Assembly: GCA_004558115.1 (NCBI GenBank)
Contig: SFDT01000006.1
Span: forward strand, 1-61,575
DNA length: 61,575 bases
Origin: Clostridiales bacterium
Lineage (GTDB): Bacteria > Bacillota > Clostridia > Oscillospirales > Oscillospiraceae
Direction: 5' to 3'
Shown here: positions 1-7,400 of the stretch, piece by piece
How the letters are laid out: every line of letters begins with the position of its first letter
How positions within the stretch are numbered: the first letter of the stretch is position 1
Notes under the pieces: model-generated
Told to the model about the DNA's origin: nothing
The model's database searches: none
Seen by the model: the letters and a program-made list of their open reading frames with translations, nothing else
Made by a program: the position numbers and the translations under genes

Positions 1-3
1 CCG

Positions 4-97
4 GCTCTTTCTAAATGCCTTTGGCTTTAGTGTACAATTTGACAGGTGATTTTTGTCTCTTTTCCGCATTGACAAAAGTCACTTCATAACGGAATTT
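4..97 (+). repeat. 94-bp terminal inverted repeat, left copy
   Basis: Bases 4-97 are identical to the reverse complement of 61482-61575. The identity stops just before the ribosome-binding site of the small gene that follows at each end. Inside the repeat, 46-57 and 71-82 form a 12-bp stem with one G-U pair and a 13-nt loop, so it may be a structured RNA or protein-binding element. The repeat may continue beyond the contig end. It is likely a multicopy element at which assembly stopped. Confidence 0.9.
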
Positions 98-116
98 GAC
101 GAAGGAGTGTGATTGT

Positions 117-383
117 ATGAATAGTGTAATATTTACAGTTTTTGTTTTACCACTTTTGATTGGGGTAATGATCAGATGGATGTTTCTTAAATGGAAAAGA
201 GGTTATCTTATATCGGGTGTTTTTGTTCTGATCTCAGTTATAGTATGGCTTTGGACCAAACACCTTGTTCATCACGGAGTTGACGGAACTGTAATGCTTT
301 GGGCTTTGATGACAACCATACTTACAGTTGGTTCGTTAATTGTTGGTGGAATATCGCTTTTGATCAAAAAGATAAAACATTAG
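117..383 (+). CDS. Small hydrophobic membrane protein, unknown function
   Basis: This encodes an 88-residue protein with three predicted hydrophobic helices: near residues 3-20, 28-45 and 58-80. The second is followed by a short HHG-containing loop, and the C-terminus is lysine-rich (KKIKH). The ATG at 117 has AAGGAG nine bases upstream; an upstream in-frame TTG at 96 lacks a ribosome site. I do not recognise a family. The gene is far more AT-rich than the chromosome-like genes from 575 on and directly follows the 94-bp terminal repeat, which suggests an accessory, possibly transferred gene. A hairpin terminator follows at 441. Confidence 0.6.
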   Translation: MNSVIFTVFVLPLLIGVMIRWMFLKWKRGYLISGVFVLISVIVWLWTKHLVHHGVDGTVMLWALMTTILTVGSLIVGGISLLIKKIKH

Positions 384-440
384 GAAGCAGACCACATCCC
401 TTGCTTTATATAAAACAGTAAATTCCAGTTCATCTGCTGT

Positions 441-477
441 GGAAAAGGCTCCGCCTTGAATTGGCGAAGCCTTTTCC
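441..477 (+). terminator. Hairpin terminator after the small membrane gene
   Basis: A stem of about 14 bp with one C/A mismatch (441-455 with 463-477) is followed by ATTATTTT. It suits termination of the small plus-strand gene ending at 383. Confidence 0.6.
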
Positions 478-537
478 ATTATTTTGACGAACGATTTCCC
501 AAAGAGCGCAAACCAACACATCAAGTGAAAAGGGATT

Positions 538-560
538 CCCCGGATGCAAAGCATCCGGGG
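538..560 (-). terminator. Terminator after the SH3/Ig-like protein gene
   Basis: A perfect 10-bp GC-rich stem (538-547 with 551-560) with a 3-nt loop lies 15 bases past the stop at 575 on the minus strand. The minus-strand RNA continues with AAUCCCUUUU. Confidence 0.65.
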
Positions 561-574
561 ATATTTTGTGGCCG

Positions 575-1498
575 TCAGTCGTTTTTCAGGAAGTCGCCCT
601 TCATGTAGCCGGCGGTCTCCACGCCGCCCACGCCGGAGAAGGTGATCTTGTACCAGCCGTCACCGGCGCTGCCCGTGATCTGGACGGAGGCGCCGTTAGG
701 CACGGTGGCCAGAGCCTCATAATCCGTGCTGGGTCCGGAACGCACATTTACACCGTTTCCGCCGTTGATGACCACCGCGGAGCCTGTGTGCAAGGTGCCG
801 CTGGCAGCAGTACCCGTGCCGGTGCCCGTGCCGGGCGTGGTGGTCAGGGTGCCGCTGAAGCTGCACCGGACGATGCACACGGCCTTCTTGCTGCCGTCAG
901 TGACCAACACATTGATGGTGCCCCGGGAAATGGCGGTGACTTTGCCGTTTTGGTCCACGGAGGCGACACCGTCATCCTCGCTGAGCCAGGTATAGCTGCC
1001 GCTGCCGCCGGAGACCTGGATGGTATGGGTCTCTCCCGCCGCCTTCAGCGTGAAATCCGTGGTGCTGAGGGTCAGGCCGTCAGGCAGCTTGGACGCCGTT
1101 TCATATTTGCTGGCGGCAGGCGCCGTGGTGGTGCCGGGGTCCTGCTCCGTGCCTTCAGGGTCCTCGGGCATACCGGAGCCCTCCGGCTCGGTGTCAATGG
1201 GAGCCTCCACCTCCGGCTGCTGGGGCTGCACCTCCTCCACGGGAGGCGTATCCTGTTTATCCGGTTCCTTTTGGAAGCGGTCACCGAACAGCAGGTAGAT
1301 CAGCAGCGCGGCCATAATGAGAATGAGTATGATCAGAGTGGGCGTCAGCAAATTCACCTTCTGCTTGCCGGCAGTCCGCCGACCGCCCCGGCGGACCTTG
1401 CCGCCGCCCCGCAGCGCCGCCTCCTCCTCACAGAAGGGACAATTTTTATAGGTATCGGAATATTTTTCCCCGCAGACGGGGCAGCGTTTCATGGCCAT
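575..1498 (-). CDS. Zinc-ribbon, single-span membrane protein with Ig-like (BIG2) and SH3 domains
   Basis: The 307-residue product starts with a zinc ribbon (CPVC at residues 6-9, CPFC about 13 residues later), then a basic stretch and one transmembrane helix near residues 50-70. A long Pro/Glu/Thr linker follows, then a bacterial Ig-like BIG2 domain (core around GSYTWLSEDDGVASVD), a Thr-Gly linker and a C-terminal SH3_3 domain (NVRSGPSTDYEALATVPNG). The topology suggests a cytoplasmic zinc ribbon and an extracellular part that binds cell wall. The ATG at 1498 has GGAAGGAG eight bases upstream; a GTG at 1507 lies inside that ribosome site. It is transcribed alone, divergently from udk. The substrate or partner is unknown. 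Confidence 0.75.
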   Translation of the reverse strand: MAMKRCPVCGEKYSDTYKNCPFCEEEAALRGGGKVRRGGRRTAGKQKVNLLTPTLIILILIMAALLIYLLFGDRFQKEPDKQDTPPVEEVQPQQPEVEAPIDTEPEGSGMPEDPEGTEQDPGTTTAPAASKYETASKLPDGLTLSTTDFTLKAAGETHTIQVSGGSGSYTWLSEDDGVASVDQNGKVTAISRGTINVLVTDGSKKAVCIVRCSFSGTLTTTPGTGTGTGTAASGTLHTGSAVVINGGNGVNVRSGPSTDYEALATVPNGASVQITGSAGDGWYKITFSGVGGVETAGYMKGDFLKND

Positions 1499-1535
1499 GG
1501 ACGGCACTCCTTCCGAAAGCTTCGTTGTACTTTAC

Positions 1536-1564
1536 ATAATATCGGCTTTCCGTCATGCCGTCAA
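1536..1564 (-). promoter_or_regulatory. Promoter of the SH3/Ig-like protein gene
   Basis: On the minus strand, -35 TTGACG (1559-1564) and -10 TATTAT (1536-1541) are separated by 17 bp. Confidence 0.6.
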
Positions 1565-1615
1565 GTATGGCAGCGTCGAATTTTCAGCTTTTTCACACTT
1601 TGCCGCCGCAAGTTC

Positions 1616-1644
1616 TTGCTTTTGGTCGAATAAATTTTTATAAT
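1616..1644 (+). promoter_or_regulatory. Promoter of udk
   Basis: -35 TTGCTT (1616-1621), a 17-bp spacer and a perfect -10 TATAAT (1639-1644) lie 44 bases before the udk start. Confidence 0.65.
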
Positions 1645-1687
1645 AGGCCCAAAAGCCAAACGCATCGACGTGGAAGGACTGAGGCAG

Positions 1688-2305
1688 ATGAACACGATTC
1701 TGATCGGCATTGCCGGCGGCACCGGCTCCGGCAAAACCACCCTGACCCGGCATTTGAAGGAGCATTTCGGAGACAGCGTCACCGTCATTGGTCACGACAG
1801 CTATTATAAGCGGCAGGAGGGCAAGACCTACGAGGAGCGGGCCAAGGTGAATTATGACCACCCCAGCGCCTTCGACACGGAGCTGCTCATCCAGCACCTG
1901 AAGGAGCTGAAGGCCGGCCGTGCCGTCCAGTGCCCCGTGTACTCCTACGTGGACCACAACCGCACCGACGAGACGGTGACGGTCCGGCCCAACAAGGTCA
2001 TCATCGTGGAGGGCATACTCATTTTCCAGAATCCCGCCCTGCGGGACATGTTCGACATCAAGATCTTCGTGGAAACGGACGCTGACGTCCGCATCCTCCG
2101 CCGGGCGCTGCGGGACGTGGAGGAGCGGGGCCGGACGCTGCAATCCGTGGTGACCCAGTATCTGACCACCGTGAAGCCCATGCATGAGCGGTACGTGGAG
2201 CCCTCCCGGAAGTACGCGGACATCGTGGTGCTGGAGGGCGGCCACAACTTGGTGGCCCTGGAGATGATCATGCAGCGTATCCAAAACCATATTGACAGTG
2301 AGTAA
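1688..2305 (+). CDS. udk: Uridine kinase
   Basis: This 205-residue protein matches the usual length of bacterial uridine/cytidine kinases, which phosphorylate uridine or cytidine to UMP/CMP in pyrimidine salvage. The P-loop is GGTGSGKTT at residues 10-18. It is followed by the nucleoside-site signature HDSYY and the YDHPSAFD motif; VEGI follows the central strand. The ATG at 1688 is preceded by AAGGA; the open frame could begin at 1670 but without a ribosome site. It is monocistronic, with a strong promoter and a GC-rich terminator. Uracil permease, encoded at 19437-20816, would supply the same salvage pathway. Confidence 0.93.
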   Translation: MNTILIGIAGGTGSGKTTLTRHLKEHFGDSVTVIGHDSYYKRQEGKTYEERAKVNYDHPSAFDTELLIQHLKELKAGRAVQCPVYSYVDHNRTDETVTVRPNKVIIVEGILIFQNPALRDMFDIKIFVETDADVRILRRALRDVEERGRTLQSVVTQYLTTVKPMHERYVEPSRKYADIVVLEGGHNLVALEMIMQRIQNHIDSE

Positions 2306-2311
2306 GCCGCG

Positions 2312-2337
2312 GCGCCGGAGGCAAAAGCCTCCGGCGC
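2312..2337. terminator. Bidirectional terminator between udk and birA
   Basis: A perfect 11-bp stem (2312-2322 with 2327-2337) with an AAAA loop is followed by TGTTTGTT. It sits between the converging ends of udk and birA and can serve both. Confidence 0.75.
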
Positions 2338-2343
2338 TGTTTG

Positions 2344-3345
2344 TTACTCCACATAGCCGTACATGCCCCGGACGGATACCTCGCCGGAGCGGACGGTTTT
2401 TTCCGCGCCGTCCGCTGTCCGCACCACCAGGCCGAACTGTTCGTCAATGCCTACGGCCTCCACCGTCTCCCGGCCCAGGGGACTGATGAGCTGCACGGTC
2501 TTTCCCAGATTTACGCAGTCCCGGCGGTAAGCGGCAAGATACGCGGACAGGTCTCCGCCCTTCAGCGCCGTGTACAGCCGGTCCAGGGCCTCGATCTCCG
2601 CCGCCGCCAGAGCCGGACGGGACACCGGCCGCCCCAGCTCCTGGGAGATGGAGGTGGCCATGGCCGCCACCTCCGGCGTGAAATCCGCCGCCGTCTGGCC
2701 CACGTTCAAGCCGATGCCCACCACCAGGGACTGGAGCCGCCCGGTCTCCGCCTCCAGGGACATCTCCGTCAGGATGCCGCAGAGCTTTTTCCCGTTCAGC
2801 ACCGGGTCGTTGGGCCACTTCAATTTCGGCCGCACACCGCAGACCTGCTCCACCGCGTCGCACACCGCCACCCCCGCCAGGGCTGTCACGGAGAGCAGGC
2901 GGTCCATGGGGATATCCGGCCGCAGCAAAGCCGTCAGGTAAATGCCCTTGTCCCGGGGGGACTGGAAGGTGCGGTCCATCCGCCCCCGGCCCGCCGTCTG
3001 GCAGTTGGCCACCACCACGGTGCCGTCTTCCCCGCCGGTCATGCCCAGCTGCTTTGCGTAATTGTTGGTGGAGTCGATCTCATCAAAGCACAAAAGCGTC
3101 CGGCCCACGGTGTCCACCGCTCCCAATCGGTTTCGGATCTCCGCCTCCGTCAAGGCGTCCGGCGCCGCCGCCAGACGGTATCCCAGGCCCGTCCGGGCCT
3201 CGATGGTGTAGCCCTCCCTCCGCAGGGCGTCCACCGCCTTCCACACGGCGGTGCGGCTGAGCCCCAGTCGGCGGCTCAACTCCTCTCCGGAGAGAAATTC
3301 TCCCTCTCGGGTGCGCAGATAGGTCAAAACAGCCTGACGGCTCAT
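2344..3345 (-). CDS. birA: Bifunctional biotin-protein ligase / biotin operon repressor
   Basis: The 333-residue product has an N-terminal winged helix (residues 1-60, with LSRRLGLSRTAVWKAVDALR as its recognition helix region). A biotin-protein ligase catalytic domain follows, with the biotinyl-AMP loop motif GRGR and the KWPND-x5-GKKLCGIL signature. It attaches biotin to carboxylase carrier domains and, because it keeps the DNA-binding domain, probably also represses biotin genes. No biotin biosynthesis gene is in this window. The start ATG has AAGGAGGG upstream, and a promoter is present at 3373-3401. Confidence 0.93.
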   Translation of the reverse strand: MSRQAVLTYLRTREGEFLSGEELSRRLGLSRTAVWKAVDALRREGYTIEARTGLGYRLAAAPDALTEAEIRNRLGAVDTVGRTLLCFDEIDSTNNYAKQLGMTGGEDGTVVVANCQTAGRGRMDRTFQSPRDKGIYLTALLRPDIPMDRLLSVTALAGVAVCDAVEQVCGVRPKLKWPNDPVLNGKKLCGILTEMSLEAETGRLQSLVVGIGLNVGQTAADFTPEVAAMATSISQELGRPVSRPALAAAEIEALDRLYTALKGGDLSAYLAAYRRDCVNLGKTVQLISPLGRETVEAVGIDEQFGLVVRTADGAEKTVRSGEVSVRGMYGYVE

Positions 3346-3372
3346 AGCGGTCCCTCCTTTGTTCTTAGAGCG

Positions 3373-3401
3373 AGTGTACCACGTTTTTTCCGCCCTGTAA
3401 A
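3373..3401 (-). promoter_or_regulatory. Promoter of birA
   Basis: -35 TTTACA (3396-3401), a 17-bp spacer and -10 TACACT (3373-3378) on the minus strand. Confidence 0.55.
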
Positions 3402-3409
3402 CGAAAATG

Positions 3410-3433
3410 CCCCGGAGGGTTGACCCTCCGGGG
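3410..3433 (-). terminator. Terminator after the sortase gene
   Basis: A perfect 10-bp GC stem (3410-3419 with 3424-3433) lies just past the sortase stop. The minus-strand RNA then reads GCAUUUUCGUUU. Confidence 0.75.
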
Positions 3434-3443
3434 ACTGCTGCTT

Positions 3444-4376
3444 TTAGGATGCAGGCTCCTCTGCCTTGCCGGTGGCGCGGCCCAGGGCGATGTCCATCGC
3501 CGAGGGCGCTTTTTCCTCCGCTTCCTCCGGAGGGAGTTCCTCCAAAGGTGCTTCCGCTACCTGCGGAGCCTCGCCCCGCAGCACCGCCTGGACCACCCAG
3601 CGGGTGGCGTGGCCCTGGCCGGTGCAGGTGGACAGGGTCAGAATGCGGTCGTAGGTCCGAGGCACCACCCCGGTATCAATGACGGACTGGGCAAGGCAGT
3701 AATCGATAAACGCCTGCTTTTCCTGGTCACTTCTAAAGCCCAGGCGGTAGGTCTCTCCCTCCGTGCTGACCTCATAAGCGGCAAAGATCTCATATTTATG
3801 GCTGCCGGAGTCATCTGTGATATACACGCAGGGGTGATCGCTCCACCAGCTCTGTTTCTTGTAGTTTTTCAGAGAGGCAAACATAGACCCGTTGTTCATA
3901 CGGTGGCCATAGATGATGGTGTTGAAATCACTGAGGTCCCGGCTGTTCCGGCATTCCAGGAAGATGGAGCCCACCACGCTGGTCCACTTTTTCCAGGTGT
4001 GGTTCAGGTAATAGTCGTTATCCGTCCCCTGGACCACCGGATAGGACACCGCCGTGTTGGGGATCAAGATCCAGCCCAGCACATCGCTGTTGACCTCTCG
4101 CAGGGCGGAAAAGTCCATGTTCCGCAGGGCATCGGCATAGGGGTCCACATACACCGGCTGTTCCTCCGGGGCCATTTCCTCTTCGGAAGGCGCCTCCTCC
4201 GGCACGGGCTCCGGCTGGGGCAGCCGGCTGAGGTCCGGCAGCTCCACCAGGGCCTCTGCTTCGGCGTAGTCCTCCTCCCCCTCCCGGTATTGGATATTTT
4301 GACGGACGAGCATCCCTACGCTGACGGCCAGCACCAGCACCAGCGCAGCGATCAGCAGCAGCCGCAACTTTTTCAC
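3444..4376 (-). CDS. srtB: Class B sortase
   Basis: This 310-residue membrane transpeptidase has an N-terminal signal anchor (residues 4-24), an acidic Pro/Glu linker (35-80) and a sortase B core. The catalytic residues are visible: His158 in YGHRMNNGSMF, Cys251 in TLSTCTGQG and Arg259 in HATRW. The spacing and the helix inserted before Cys fit class B. A roughly 45-residue Glu/Ala-rich tail after the core is unusual. It starts at a GTG with AAGGAGG seven bases upstream, from its own promoter directly downstream of the adhesin. The adhesin ends in an APKTG sorting motif, so it is the obvious substrate. Class B sortases in Clostridioides difficile anchor PPKTG-type adhesins. Confidence 0.92.
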   Translation of the reverse strand: MKKLRLLLIAALVLVLAVSVGMLVRQNIQYREGEEDYAEAEALVELPDLSRLPQPEPVPEEAPSEEEMAPEEQPVYVDPYADALRNMDFSALREVNSDVLGWILIPNTAVSYPVVQGTDNDYYLNHTWKKWTSVVGSIFLECRNSRDLSDFNTIIYGHRMNNGSMFASLKNYKKQSWWSDHPCVYITDDSGSHKYEIFAAYEVSTEGETYRLGFRSDQEKQAFIDYCLAQSVIDTGVVPRTYDRILTLSTCTGQGHATRWVVQAVLRGEAPQVAEAPLEELPPEEAEEKAPSAMDIALGRATGKAEEPAS

Positions 4377-4410
4377 GGGCGTTCCTCCTTCCAGCAGTTC
4401 TCACAGTTTT

Positions 4411-4439
4411 ATTATACCGCCGTACGCCGTTCAATACAA
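4411..4439 (-). promoter_or_regulatory. Promoter of the sortase gene
   Basis: -35 TTGTAT (4434-4439), a 17-bp spacer and a perfect -10 TATAAT (4411-4416). The -35 abuts the adhesin terminator, so the sortase has transcription independent of the riboswitch. Confidence 0.65.
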
Positions 4440-4465
4440 GAGGCCCGGACAAGTGTCCGGGCCTC
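4440..4465 (-). terminator. Hairpin after the adhesin gene
   Basis: A perfect 11-bp stem (4440-4450 with 4455-4465) lies 32 bases past the adhesin stop on the minus strand. Its downstream U-run is short (UUGU), so readthrough into the sortase is possible. Confidence 0.55.
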
Positions 4466-4497
4466 TTGCGTCACTTTGGATCGCAGGTTACGCCAAA

Positions 4498-7400
4498 TCA
4501 GGCATCCTCTTCCTTGCGCTTTTTGCCGGAGATGGTCAGCCAAACCAGACCCATTCCGGACACAGCGGCAGCCATGGCCCACAGTCCGGCCGCGTCGCCG
4601 GTCTTGGGGGCGTCAGCCTTGGGGACTTCCGGCTCCGGCAGGTCCACTCCGGTATCGTCGGAGGTGGGAACGTCGGTATCCGGCAGGGCCGTGGCGGGCG
4701 TCTCGGGCTCCTTGATTTCCGTACCCTCCAAGGTGTTGGTGATGATCCAGCGGTTGCCCACTCTGGAAGACTCAGACACGTAGCCGTCGGGCACATCAAC
4801 TTCCTCGACAGTCCAGGTGTAGCTGTCTTTCAGGCCGCTCCAGGTGTATCTCCAGTTGTTGTTCTCACTGAGGGTCACCTCATCGCCGTACGCCTTGCCG
4901 TTGCGGTAAAGCTGGACGGAAATGCTGTCGGGCCGCAGGTCAGAGCCATCGTCCTTCCAAACCTTGCTGACAAAGATGTCAACATCGTCATCGCCGGTAT
5001 CAGGATCGGGATCGGGGGTCTTTTCCGTACGCTCATAGTACAGCTTCAAGATATAGGTATGATTGGCCTCATCCAGCGTCCAGGTGAATGCGTTGCCGGC
5101 GTCGGTCACAGCCGTGCCGTCCAGGTCGGCGCTGATGAAGGTATAGGTCTTTCCGCCGTAAGCCGTGTAATCATCGGCATCCACAGTGATGCGCTGGGCC
5201 TCCTTGCCGGTGATAAAGCCGGAGGTCTCATACTTGGCGCTCTGACGGACACCATCAATGATCTCAGTGTAGTAACGGTCCACCTGGTAGCCGTAAGAAT
5301 CCGTAGAGGTCCAAGTGTTCTGAATGTCGTAAGTGCCCTCGGGATAAGTCACGGCATAGTGGGCGTCACCCAGCTTGATGCGGCCGCCGGTCTCGCCGAC
5401 TTCCTTGACGGAGTAGACCAGCTCATGGCCATCGGTATCGATGATGCCGTCCTTGTCCGTATCCGCCAGGTAGTAGCGGTCCAGGTTCTCCCACTTGTAG
5501 CTCCAGCCGTTCTCCTTGCTCAGTTCCACCTTGTAATTGTCACCCATGGACTCAGGCGTACCGTTCTTGGTGACGTAGAGCTGGACTTCGATCTTGCCGT
5601 TGGGCTCGCTGCCGCTCCAGAGCTTCGTACCGGAGACGGTCACGTTGCTCTCCTGCTGGACGGTATTGTAAACCGTCAGTTTGTTGTCGCTGTAACGGAC
5701 ATCGTAGTTATGGCCGTCCCAGCTGTACACGCCGTTTGTCACATCATCCTCAGTCATCTTGTAGGTGTAGGGATAGCCCTTGCTGTCACGCGCCGGCAAA
5801 TCCCACAGGGTCTCGCTCCAGTTTTTATCCTTCTTCAGTGTCACGGACTCGCTGAAGTTGGCGTCGGTCACGTTGTTGGACTCGCGGGTCACAGTCACCG
5901 TGATCTCGTCATTGGCGGGTCCTATCCAGATCTTGCTGACCGTCACATTGGCCTTGTCAGTCTCAATGGAGGAGAGGCTGTTGGTGATGTCGTTTCCGGT
6001 GTAGGTGACCTTGTATTTGCCGAAGGTGCCGTTATTGCTGATGGGTGTGTCGCCGTCCAGCTCCCGGACGGTATAGGTGTACTCCTGGCCGTAAGAGCTG
6101 TACTTGGGCAGGGTGTCGTTTCCAGCTGCATCCTTGCCGAAGGTGTAGCTCCAGCCGTCTTCCTTCGTCACATTCACCACAGCGTAAGGCTCAGCCTTGC
6201 CGCTCTGGTACAGGGCCACCTTGATGCTTTCGGGCCGGCTGGCCTCATCGCCGCCGTCGTTCCAGGTCTTGGTGCCGGTCAGGGAGATCCACGTCTGGTT
6301 GAAGGTATTGGTCAGGTCATACTGGCCGCCCTCGGGCGTGGCTGCATCAGTGAAGCCGTCAGCCGCTTCCTCGACCCTGTAGTCGATGATGCGGACTTCG
6401 GTGGCAGCCGCGGAATAGGTGCTCTGCCAGGTGCTGCCCACCTTGTATGCATACTTGGGCAGGCCGGTCCAGCTGTAAGTGGTGACTCTCTTGGAAATGA
6501 GCTTCGCCTCCGCGCCTTCCACTGCCGCGAACACGCCATCCTCGGCCAGGTCGGACTTCAGCGTCAGTCTGGCGGTAGCGGTCTCGTCAGCGCCGTTCCA
6601 GAGCCAGGTCTTGGTACCGGACACTTCCACGCTGTTGTACTGGTCCACCACGTTCTTGAACTCGTAATAGGAGTTCTCCGCCATAGCATCAGCGGCATTT
6701 CCGCCGTTGTAACCGGTCACAGTGCTCTCCTGCACGGTGTAGACCACCTTGGCGCCGTCATGGTAGAGGGGCAGCTTGTCGAAGGTATAGTAGTTGTTGT
6801 AAGCGCCGTTCTCCTCACGGGGCAGGACCACGGTCTGACTGACGCCGTTGGTGCCGGTCAGGGTGATGGTGGTCTGGATGTTCTTCTCCGCGCGCTCCGC
6901 GGCGGTCAGGCCGTCCAGCCAGGTCTTCTGCACGCTGACGGAGGTCTTGGTGCTCTCGTTGCCCTCCAGGGTGTTGGTCACGGTGTAGGCGTAGTTCTTC
7001 GTGTTGTCCGTGTCCGCACTGACAGAGGCGTTATACTTGGAAACTGTCTCCTCCTGGACCGTGTAAGTGTATTCCTTGCCCTCACTGTCGTAACGGTCCA
7101 GGCCCTCAAAGACATACTCCCGGTCTCTCTTCGTCCACGTTCCATTCTCGCCGGTGGCTTCCAGATCCACACTATCGAACGGTTTGTTATCGCGCAGCAG
7201 GTTGATGGTCACCTTGCTGGGACGGGTACCGTATTCGTTGTTGCTGTCCCTCCAGACCTTAGTGACCTTCACGTCCACGGTGTCCGTCAGGGTGTTGGTG
7301 AAATTATTGCCTTTCTGTTCGGGTTCGATCAGAGCATCACCGGTGTAGGTCTCCTCCACGGTATAGGTGATCTCCTGGACTTCTGTGGCGGCGGCGGAAG

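Noticed and set aside
336..554. 72-codon minus-strand frame near the left end
   Set aside because: It overlaps two terminators and lacks a ribosome site; no similarity that I can name.
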